Origin: Lachnospiraceae bacterium UBA7110 | Lineage (GTDB): Bacteria > Bacillota > Clostridia > Lachnospirales > Lachnospiraceae | DNA length: 8,486 nucleotides | Reading direction: 5' to 3' | NCBI GenBank assembly: GCA_002492295.1 | Contig: DKYC01000099.1 | Location: forward strand, 7,379-15,864 | Shown here: in pieces, positions 1-4,923 of the stretch | How positions within the stretch are numbered: position 1 is the first letter of the stretch | Layout: the number at the start of each line of letters is the position of its first letter | Position numbers and translations under genes: made by a program | The notes under the pieces: model-generated | The model's input: only the letters and a program-made list of their open reading frames with translations | What the model was told of the DNA's origin: nothing | The model's database searches: none

Positions 1-23
1 ACATATTTCTTTCCTCTTTTCAT
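1..23 (-). CDS. rplA: 50S ribosomal protein L1, N-terminal fragment (runs off window)
   Basis: Only the first seven codons are present, reading MKRGKKY from an ATG whose first base is 23. This matches the usual start of bacterial L1, which begins MKRGKKY followed by an EAAK-like segment. An AAGGAGG ribosome binding site (bases 32-38) lies 8 nt upstream of the ATG. L1 forms the mobile stalk of the large subunit near the E site and is known in other bacteria to repress translation of its own L11-L1 operon. The gene follows rplK by 57 nt on the same strand, the classic order. The call rests on the short N-terminus plus synteny; the rest of the protein cannot be seen here. Confidence 0.85.
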
Positions 24-38
24 CTAAATAACCTCCTT

Positions 39-65
39 GTGGTAATGTCGGGATAACCCTCCCAC
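39..65 (-). promoter_or_regulatory. Candidate L1-binding mRNA site in the rplK-rplA intergenic region
   Basis: Read on the minus strand, this 27-nt element starts GTGGGAGGGTTATCCC and ends TTACCAC. It can fold as an outer GUGG/CCAC helix, an asymmetric internal loop (GA on one side, GACAUUA on the other) and an inner GGG/CCC helix closed by UUAU. This resembles the helix-loop-helix shape known for L1 sites on rRNA and on L1 mRNAs. The CCAC arm abuts the AAGGAGG ribosome binding site of rplA, so binding could block initiation. A related copy lies at 551-579. The regulatory role is inferred; the motif and pairing are seen. Confidence 0.55.
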
Positions 66-80
66 GATATTTGTCTGCAA

Positions 81-506
81 TTATTCCGCTACCTTTACGC
101 CCATAGAACGGCAGGTGCCTTCAATCATGCTCATTGCCGCTTCCACATTTGCCGCGTTCAGGTCAGGCATTTTAAGTTCGGCAATCTCACGGACCTGAGC
201 CTTTGTGATCGTCGCAACTTTGGTCTTATTCGGGACACCGGAACCGGATTTGATGTTACATGCCTTTTTGATAAGAACCGCTGCCGGCGGTGTCTTTGTG
301 ATAAAGCTGAAGCTTCTGTCACTGTAAACAGTGATAACTACCGGGATAATCATGTCTCCCTGATCTGCAGTCCTTGCGTTGAACTGTTTTGTGAATTCAA
401 CGATATTTACACCGTGCTGACCAAGCGCAGGTCCAACCGGTGGTGCCGGTGTTGCTTTTCCGGCAGGAATCTGTAACTTAATATATCCTTCTACTTTCTT
501 TGCCAT
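81..506 (-). CDS. rplK: 50S ribosomal protein L11
   Basis: L11 sits at the base of the GTPase-associated centre of the large subunit. It binds 23S rRNA helices 43/44 and supports factor and RelA function. The 141-residue product has the expected family length. It shows the proline-rich N-terminal domain (ATPAPPVGPALGQHGVNI at residues 18-35, which in other bacteria contains the thiostrepton-contacting prolines) and a C-terminal rRNA-binding domain with MPDLNAANVEAAM and IEGTCRSMG (113-136). I chose the ATG at 506 because an AGGAGG lies 8 nt upstream and the protein then starts MAKKVEGYIK as usual. A GTG at 515 is in frame but overlaps that binding site. The gene lies downstream of nusG, with its own promoter (602-630) and a leader holding a candidate L1 site. 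Confidence 0.98.
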   Translation of the reverse strand: MAKKVEGYIKLQIPAGKATPAPPVGPALGQHGVNIVEFTKQFNARTADQGDMIIPVVITVYSDRSFSFITKTPPAAVLIKKACNIKSGSGVPNKTKVATITKAQVREIAELKMPDLNAANVEAAMSMIEGTCRSMGVKVAE

Positions 507-550
507 GTTTGGCACCTCCTATTTTATTCTCAGTTATACAAAACTGTTTT

Positions 551-579
551 GTGGTTTTCCGGACGGATACCCCTCCCAC
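551..579 (-). promoter_or_regulatory. Candidate L1-binding mRNA site in the rplK leader
   Basis: On the minus strand this 29-nt element starts GTGGGAGGGGTATCC and ends AAAACCAC. It shares GTGGGAGGG, TATCC and ACCAC in the same order with the element at 39-65. The outer helix GUGG/CCAC extends by one U-A pair, GA forms one side of the internal loop, and an inner GG/CC helix follows. It lies in the roughly 90-nt leader made from the promoter at 602-630, about 30 nt before the rplK ribosome binding site. L1 feedback on the L11-L1 operon is well established in Escherichia coli; its operation here is inferred. Confidence 0.5.
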
Positions 580-601
580 ACGGAACAAAATTCCATTAAT
601 C

Positions 602-630
602 ATTCTATTACATATTTTTGATAATGTCAA
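602..630 (-). promoter_or_regulatory. Sigma-A promoter for rplK-rplA
   Basis: Minus-strand TTGACA (625-630), a 17-bp spacer and TAGAAT (602-607). The -35 is a perfect match and the -10 differs from TATAAT at one position. It starts about 19 bp after the nusG stop, with no terminator hairpin between, so rplK-rplA may be made both from here and by read-through from the rpmG promoter. Transcription would start near 595. Confidence 0.8.
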
Positions 631-648
631 TAAACCAAAATGCAGTTT

Positions 649-1410
649 TTAATCCCACATCTTTTTCACATCCGAGAAATTAATCTCAACAGGCGTCTCG
701 CGCCCGAACATTTCCACCGTAATCGTGAGCGTCCGCCGCGTTGCGTCAATCTTCTGCACCGTACCGACGGTATCCTTCCATACGCCCGCAGTAACACTGA
801 TTACGTCGCCTTCCGCAAATTCAACATTCACCTCGCCGCCAAAATCAAGCGCCGCAAGCTCCGCTTCCGTAAGCGGCACCGGCTTGCTTCCCGGTCCGAC
901 AAATCCGGTCACGCCTCTCGTATTACGCACCACATACCACGCATCGTTGTTATCCGCATCCATGTGAAGAAGCACATAACCCGGAAAAAGCTTTTTACGT
1001 GAACTCTTTTCCACGCCATCCTTAACCTCCGTCACATCCTGTAAAGGTACACGCACTTCGAGGATTTCATTCTCAAGATGTCTGTTTTCAATTGCCTTTT
1101 CGATATTTGCTTTTACTTTGTTTTCATAGCCTGAATAAGTATGAACCACATACCAGCCCATTCCCAAACCGCTCTTGTTGTCGCTCAGCGCCACTCTGCT
1201 GTGGACTTCCCCATCAGCCTCCGGCTCTTCGATAACGGGCTTCTTCGCCTTGACAACGACTTCCTCAACTTTTTCTTCAGGCTCAGCTTCCTGCGGCTGT
1301 TCCGGCGTCATCTCTGATACCGGCATCTTTGGTGATGCGGGGAGCCATTCCTTTGTCGTCGGGGTAATAATCTTCTTGGCTACCGCTTTGGCTTCCTTCT
1401 TTTCTTCCAT
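649..1410 (-). CDS. nusG: Transcription termination/antitermination factor NusG with N-terminal extension
   Basis: NusG binds elongating RNA polymerase and modulates pausing, termination and coupling. The 253-residue product has an NGN domain at about 85-185 (GWYVVHTYSGYENKVK, then KKLFPGYVLL at 139-148 and VRNTRGVTGFVG at 161-172) and a KOW domain at about 198-251 (EGDVISVTAGVWKDTVGTV). Usual NusG is about 170-185 residues. The surplus is an N-terminal segment of about 83 residues, rich in Lys, Glu and Pro and probably disordered. The ATG at 1410 has GTGAGG 9 nt upstream; the ATG at 1419 sits directly against that site. An internal Met84 would give a classic NusG start but has no good ribosome binding site. 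The start lies 17 nt after the secE stop, suggesting translational coupling. Confidence 0.96.
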   Translation of the reverse strand: MEEKKEAKAVAKKIITPTTKEWLPASPKMPVSEMTPEQPQEAEPEEKVEEVVVKAKKPVIEEPEADGEVHSRVALSDNKSGLGMGWYVVHTYSGYENKVKANIEKAIENRHLENEILEVRVPLQDVTEVKDGVEKSSRKKLFPGYVLLHMDADNNDAWYVVRNTRGVTGFVGPGSKPVPLTEAELAALDFGGEVNVEFAEGDVISVTAGVWKDTVGTVQKIDATRRTLTITVEMFGRETPVEINFSDVKKMWD

Positions 1411-1427
1411 ACTATTCATCCTCACTA

Positions 1428-1640
1428 TTACATTCCGATACTTGTCAGGAAATTGATGCCAAACTGGATAATCGTATCCAGCAGGGTAATCACAAGCCCT
1501 AACACAACAGAAACACAAAGCACTGCGACAGACTCCTTTACGGTCTCTGTCTTGTCAGGCCAGGAAATTTTATTAAATTCGATTTTCATGCTTTTCCAAA
1601 AGCTGTCCTTTTTCGCATCCTTCTTAGCTGTTTCTGCCAT
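1428..1640 (-). CDS. secE: Preprotein translocase subunit SecE
   Basis: SecE clamps and stabilises SecY in the protein-conducting channel. This is the short single-span form of Gram-positive bacteria, 70 residues. A charged lysine-rich cytosolic start (MAETAKKDAKKD) is followed by the family motif EFNKISWPDK (21-30), then one hydrophobic membrane segment at about 37-62. The ATG at 1640 is preceded by GGAGG with a 6-nt spacer. An upstream in-frame ATG at 1682 would add 14 residues but has no binding site and falls inside a hairpin. The position between rpmG and nusG is the conserved bacterial order, and the gene is probably cotranscribed with both. Confidence 0.96.
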   Translation of the reverse strand: MAETAKKDAKKDSFWKSMKIEFNKISWPDKTETVKESVAVLCVSVVLGLVITLLDTIIQFGINFLTSIGM

Positions 1641-1667
1641 AGTTAACCTCCATTTGGTCACAATCCG

Positions 1668-1691
1668 TAAGTTTGTGGCCACACAAACTTA
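1668..1691 (-). repeat. 10-bp inverted repeat in the rpmG-secE gap
   Basis: A perfect 10-bp stem (1668-1677 with 1682-1691) encloses a 4-nt loop. No U-run follows on the minus strand, so it does not look like an intrinsic terminator. It lies 28 nt upstream of the secE start and beside a second hairpin at 1693-1715. An mRNA-processing or stability role is possible but not shown. Confidence 0.6.
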
Positions 1692-1692
1692 T

Positions 1693-1715
1693 AAGCGAAG
1701 GTTTTCCTTTCGCTT
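1693..1715 (-). repeat. Second hairpin in the rpmG-secE gap
   Basis: AAGCGAAGG (1693-1701) pairs with CCTTTCGCTT (1706-1715) around a TTTT loop, with one bulged base. It is separated by a single base from the 10-bp hairpin at 1668-1691. On the minus strand no U-tract follows, so termination looks unlikely. Its function is unknown. Confidence 0.5.
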
Positions 1716-1738
1716 TGCCTCCTATGCTCTAAAAGCCG

Positions 1739-1888
1739 TTATTTTGTTTCTTTGTGCAATGTGTGAGTCTTGCAGAATCTACAATACTTCTTGATTTCCA
1801 TTCTGTCAGGATGGTTTTTCTTTTCCTTTGTGGTATTGTAATTCCGCTGCTTGCATTCCGTACAAGCCAATGTAATCTTTGTACGCAT
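1739..1888 (-). CDS. rpmG: 50S ribosomal protein L33, zinc-binding form
   Basis: This small ribosomal protein of 49 residues was read directly from the minus strand. It begins MRTKITLACTECKQRNYNTT and ends CKTHTLHKETK. Two CxxC pairs (C9/C12 and C36/C39) make it the zinc-ribbon (C+) type of L33. Many Firmicutes also carry a zinc-free paralogue induced on zinc starvation, but none is visible here. The ATG at 1888 is preceded by GGAGG with a 7-nt spacer. It is the first gene of the rpmG-secE-nusG transcript, behind the promoter at 1985-2013. A longer open frame on the same strand in another register overlaps it but has no ribosome binding site and a non-protein-like composition. Confidence 0.97.
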   Translation of the reverse strand: MRTKITLACTECKQRNYNTTKEKKNHPDRMEIKKYCRFCKTHTLHKETK

Positions 1889-1934
1889 AATTCCACCTCC
1901 GCTAACGTTCTAATCCTTCTTGTTCCAATCATGC

Positions 1935-1975
1935 AGATACCTTTCAAGCATAAAAAAAAGACCTGAAACGTATCT
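1935..1975 (-). promoter_or_regulatory. Hairpin with U-rich loop in the rpmG 5' leader
   Basis: On the minus strand AGATAC-G-TTTCA pairs with TGAAA-G-GTATCT: 6 bp, a G/G mismatch, then 5 bp. The 17-nt loop carries eight consecutive U. It begins only a few bases after the predicted transcription start (about 1978), so it could protect the 5' end or take part in pausing. The pairing is seen; no known leader family was recognised. Confidence 0.4.
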
Positions 1976-1984
1976 TGCCTTACA

Positions 1985-2013
1985 ACTATACCATATGTCC
2001 TTCCAAGCGTCAA
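1985..2013 (-). promoter_or_regulatory. Sigma-A promoter for rpmG-secE-nusG
   Basis: Minus-strand TTGACG (2008-2013), 17-bp spacer, TATAGT (1985-1990). Each box is one base off consensus and the spacing is ideal. The start would fall near 1978, giving a leader of about 90 nt before rpmG. Confidence 0.8.
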
Positions 2014-2259
2014 GTTTTTTCGTAAATTTTTCCCGTTTTCCCTTGGAAAATACTTGATTTTTCCAGCTTTTCGTGGTACGTTAGTTATATAGGAATTGTA
2101 GACATAAGTTGTCGGAATATTCAGATAAATCCGGCGTTTCGATATGCCCAAACTTGAGAAGTTAGAATACTTTTCAGGTTTTGTTTCAGTTTCGCGCACG
2201 AGTTTACATAAAAATTTTCTTCTTATTTATAATTCTATTTTCAGAAGGGAGGGGCATCA
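2014..2259. other. Non-coding gap between divergent genes
   Basis: This stretch separates the leftward rpmG operon from the rightward FliD-like gene. It is AT-rich and has no convincing ORF with a ribosome binding site on either strand. Besides a weak plus-strand promoter candidate at its right end (2203-2233) I see no repeat, tRNA or terminator in it. Confidence 0.5.
2203..2233 (+). promoter_or_regulatory. Possible promoter of the FliD-like gene
   Basis: TTTACA (2203-2208) and a perfect TATAAT (2228-2233) are spaced by 19 bp, longer than ideal. The start would be near 2240, leaving a very short leader before the ribosome binding site at 2245-2252. This is a weak candidate. No sigma-28 promoter with correct spacing was found in the gap. 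Confidence 0.35.
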
Positions 2260-3594
2260 ATGGCGGTTTCATTTACTACTTTACAGATTTATGATCAATA
2301 CCTGACGACATACCGCAGCCGCGATCATGAAAACAATAACAGAAATCGAAAGGTCAATAAACGCAGTACACGGTATGACACGCACAATCAAAGCGAGCTG
2401 CAGAATGTATACAGCGCCATTCAATGGAAAAACCGTTTTGCTCCGCTTTACCTTACTGAGCCTTCTCCAAAGTCCATCGCATTTGCGGTTCACTTAAAGG
2501 AAAGCGCGCAGAATTTAAAGCAGACGATTAATTCGCTGAGCGGTGACGATAATGATTTGTTTTCCATGAAAACAGCATACAGTGACAATGAAGCGCTTGC
2601 GACGGTAGAATATGTACCTGAGGAAGCGGACGGCGATGTCCCGTCGAACTTTGCGCTGGAAGTGGAGAGTTTCGCATCGCCGCAGATTAATACAGGAAAA
2701 TATATGAATGCCAGCCAGCAGACGCAATTAAAGCCGGACAGCTATTCATTCGACATCCTCACAAATAAGCTGCACTATGAATTGCAGTTTAATATCAACG
2801 AGGGGGAAACCAACCACGATTTACAAAGCAAGCTTTCCCGTCTGATTAACAGCTCCGATATCGGCGTGTCCGCAAAGGTTGTGGAAAAGGATGGTCTTTC
2901 CGCTCTCGAACTTACCTCCGATGCATATGGTCTTCCATTTCAGAATGCACGTCACTTTACAGTCAATGATGATAAGACCAGCTACCGGAACGGCGTTGTT
3001 GACTATTTGGGGCTTAATGATACCATCAAAGAGGCATCCAATGCCGTTTACAGCATTAACGGAAATGAGGAGTCTTCTTATTCCAATGCTTTTCCCGTTC
3101 ATGGCGCTTACCATGTAACGCTGCACCCCGAAAACGGTACGGGGACTGCCGACATTGGTCTGTATGCCGATGCGGAATCGCTTTCCCACAATATTGAAAC
3201 CTTTGTGGATGGCTATAACCATTTTCTGAGCGGCGTGCTCACAGATATACCGGATGATAAGGAAAAGGAAAAAGGCGACGACCTTTCACTCACAAGGCTT
3301 TTGTCAAAGGACATGACGAAGTTTCTCGATTTGCATCGGGAAAGCCTTGAAAAATACGGGATTACGGTCAACGAGGACGCAAGCCTTGACTATGAGGTAC
3401 CGGAAACAATCGGAGACACCGACGCGCTGAAGGGATTTGGAAACCATATTATGCGCAAGCTGACATCCATTTCCCTTGATCCGATGGAATATATTGACAG
3501 GCGGATTTGCGCGTATCCCAATCCGTTCACAAGTTACATAAACCCGTATATGACCAGTATCTATACTGGGATGCTATATAATGCTTATACGTAA
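2260..3594 (+). CDS. FliD-like flagellar filament cap-related protein
   Basis: This 444-residue protein has no signal peptide or membrane segment. Residues 75-150 resemble the N-terminal FliD pattern: a helix like LKESAQNLKQTINSL, then a strand region with FALEVESFASPQ in place of the usual V-x-LA-x-xQ. Residues 172-237 resemble the next FliD segment (FNINEGETNHDLQSKLSRLIN, IGVSAKVVEKDG, LELTS, FTVND). Residues 300-325 (ADAESLSHNIETFVDGYNHF) match the FliD C-terminal start, where an FVxxYN motif is typical. FliD normally caps the filament and helps flagellin fold. Here the first 60 residues are Asn/Arg-rich instead of the usual start, the C-terminal part is short, and the protein ends in an aromatic INPYMTSIYTGMLYNAYT tail. 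AAGGGAGG lies 7 nt before the ATG. It is probably a FliD paralogue rather than the main cap; the assignment rests on motif memory, not a search. Confidence 0.65.
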   Translation: MAVSFTTLQIYDQYLTTYRSRDHENNNRNRKVNKRSTRYDTHNQSELQNVYSAIQWKNRFAPLYLTEPSPKSIAFAVHLKESAQNLKQTINSLSGDDNDLFSMKTAYSDNEALATVEYVPEEADGDVPSNFALEVESFASPQINTGKYMNASQQTQLKPDSYSFDILTNKLHYELQFNINEGETNHDLQSKLSRLINSSDIGVSAKVVEKDGLSALELTSDAYGLPFQNARHFTVNDDKTSYRNGVVDYLGLNDTIKEASNAVYSINGNEESSYSNAFPVHGAYHVTLHPENGTGTADIGLYADAESLSHNIETFVDGYNHFLSGVLTDIPDDKEKEKGDDLSLTRLLSKDMTKFLDLHRESLEKYGITVNEDASLDYEVPETIGDTDALKGFGNHIMRKLTSISLDPMEYIDRRICAYPNPFTSYINPYMTSIYTGMLYNAYT

Positions 3595-3603
3595 AAACGC
3601 AAC

Positions 3604-3633
3604 AAAAATGCAGGTTTTCAAGCCTGCATTTTT
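3604..3633. terminator. Bidirectional intrinsic terminator
   Basis: An 11-bp stem AAAAATGCAGG (3604-3614) / CCTGCATTTTT (3623-3633) has an 8-nt loop and T-runs on both strands. It lies 9 bp after the FliD-like stop and 29 bp after the end of the leftward glycosyltransferase gene, so it can serve both convergent genes. Confidence 0.85.
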
Positions 3634-3662
3634 GCTGTTTTGTCTACCCGGAAAACTGATTG

Positions 3663-4760
3663 TCAGCCGACGTCCAGCGGAAGCTCCGCCGGCTTCCAGT
3701 TCCTTGCCATCATTTCATACTCTGTTGCTTTATCCGTAAGTCTTGTATGCTCCAGTTCATAATCCTTTTTCGGCAATGCCTTTAACTTTGGCGATTTGGC
3801 AAGCTTTCTGTAACACAGCGCAAGCGCCATCAGGGCAGATGTGCCGCTGCTTGCAATGTCAATCTCGCTTTCACAGTGGAACGCCGCTTTGTTAAACCAC
3901 TCCGCTGCCTCCTCGAAATCCTCTTTTTTCATAAAGAAGTATCCAAGTTCCATACACATTTCCGCGGATGGCACTGTCGCCTCACTGCTCAGCGATACCT
4001 TCAGCATTCCGACGGGTTCATCAATCTGACGGTAAATTTTCATCAGCACGGCTATGATTTGGCGGCATAAAAGCTCGTTCTGCTTCTGCCTTTTCTCAGT
4101 TAAGGATTTCTCAAGAAACAGCCTCGCATTCTCCAAATCCCTTTCCGTTCCTGCCTTATACAGCTCACGCAGATACATGCCAAGCAGCCTGTCCGACAGG
4201 AAGCTCTTTTCCCCTATCACTTTTTCAAATACATTAAAATCCCTGCTGCTGTGACTGCCCTGCGGGCGGTGGATAATCTCGATATCACTGTCGTAAACCA
4301 CAGGGGAGGTATTAATTGTTTCATGAATCGGCTCAATCCAGGTAAATTCACGCAGACGCTTAAAAAGCTTGGGTCGCATATCGCGCGCAAAATTCTCCGT
4401 GGGATGGTTAATCTGTTCCGTAACATATATCATCTGCACAATCTCCACCTCGGGAAGAATGACACGCTTGAGTGCTTTGAGCTTTGTACGGTTTTCCTCG
4501 TCAAGCACCTCGTCGGCATCCGCGGAATAAATATAATCTCCCGTTGCCTTGGAAAATGCAAAGTTCCGCGCGGCGGCAAAGTCATCATGCCACTCATAAT
4601 CATAGACATAAGGGGTGTAGCCCTCCGCAATTTTTTTTGTGTCATCCGTGGATCCTGTGTCCACAATGATGATTTCGTCCATAATATCCTTTAACGAATC
4701 CAGACAGTTCCTCAAAATCGATGCCTCATTTTTTACAATCATGCATAAACTGAATTTCAT
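3663..4760 (-). CDS. Family 2 glycosyltransferase with TPR-like C-terminal region
   Basis: Predicted to move a sugar from a nucleotide-sugar donor onto an unknown acceptor in the cytoplasm. The 365-residue product has a GT-A/GT2 domain at about 1-170: CMIVKNEA (6-13), the nucleotide-binding IIVDTGSTDDT (31-41), HDDFAAARN (58-66), and the DXD-type metal motif SADADEVLD (79-87). Helical residues 195-350 contain at least one TPR-like unit (MELGYFFMKKEDFEEAAEWF, 270-289). GT2-TPR fusions are common in clostridia and include protein-modifying enzymes, so a flagellin or other protein acceptor is plausible given the flagellar neighbours; this is inference. GGAGG lies 7 nt before the ATG, and a good sigma-A promoter is at 4794-4822. 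It diverges from the second glycosyltransferase and converges with the FliD-like gene. Confidence 0.88.
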   Translation of the reverse strand: MKFSLCMIVKNEASILRNCLDSLKDIMDEIIIVDTGSTDDTKKIAEGYTPYVYDYEWHDDFAAARNFAFSKATGDYIYSADADEVLDEENRTKLKALKRVILPEVEIVQMIYVTEQINHPTENFARDMRPKLFKRLREFTWIEPIHETINTSPVVYDSDIEIIHRPQGSHSSRDFNVFEKVIGEKSFLSDRLLGMYLRELYKAGTERDLENARLFLEKSLTEKRQKQNELLCRQIIAVLMKIYRQIDEPVGMLKVSLSSEATVPSAEMCMELGYFFMKKEDFEEAAEWFNKAAFHCESEIDIASSGTSALMALALCYRKLAKSPKLKALPKKDYELEHTRLTDKATEYEMMARNWKPAELPLDVG

Positions 4761-4793
4761 AATCGTCCTCCACTTACTACTAACACTATATTT

Positions 4794-4822
4794 ATTATAT
4801 CGGTCTTTACATAATAACTCAA
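4794..4822 (-). promoter_or_regulatory. Sigma-A promoter for the TPR-type glycosyltransferase
   Basis: Minus-strand TTGAGT (4817-4822), 17-bp spacer, TATAAT (4794-4799). A CCGATAT string overlaps the -10 but has no matching TAAA at sigma-28 spacing, so the housekeeping factor is the better reading. The start would be about 28 bp upstream of the coding region. Confidence 0.7.
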
Positions 4823-4876
4823 CACATAATTTATTGAAAACTTATGAAATTTTTTACTGTTTTTATTCAATTTAAG

Positions 4877-4885
4877 TGCTATAAT
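4877..4885 (+). promoter_or_regulatory. Extended -10 promoter of the second glycosyltransferase
   Basis: TGCTATAAT is a perfect extended -10 (TGnTATAAT). No good -35 lies 17 bp upstream, which is typical for this promoter class. The start would fall near 4892, about 32 nt before the ATG at 4924. Confidence 0.65.
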
Positions 4886-4923
4886 GAAAAAGTATGAACG
4901 GACAGTTAGAATGGAGGTTTGCA

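Noticed and set aside
507..515. Upstream GTG start for rplK
   Set aside because: It overlaps the AGGAGG that serves the ATG at 506, and L11 proteins normally begin at MAKKV.
1641..1738. Possible tRNA-Trp between rpmG and secE
   Set aside because: This is a usual place for it in some Firmicutes, but there is no cloverleaf, no acceptor pairing and no T-loop consensus; two simple hairpins explain the gap.
2126..2145. TAAA...TTCGATAT as a sigma-28 promoter for the FliD-like gene
   Set aside because: The spacer is only 8 bp instead of 14-16, and the site is over 110 bp from the start codon.
1729..2199. Long minus-strand open frame over rpmG and its leader
   Set aside because: It overlaps the real L33 gene in another register, spans the rpmG promoter and has no ribosome binding site.
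4789..4822. CCGATAT on the minus strand as a sigma-28 promoter for the TPR-type glycosyltransferase
   Set aside because: No TAAA lies at the required distance, while TTGAGT-N17-TATAAT fits sigma-A well.
4894..4923. Longer start for the second glycosyltransferase
   Set aside because: The ATG at 4894 lies at the predicted transcription start with no ribosome binding site; GGAGG precedes the ATG at 4924.
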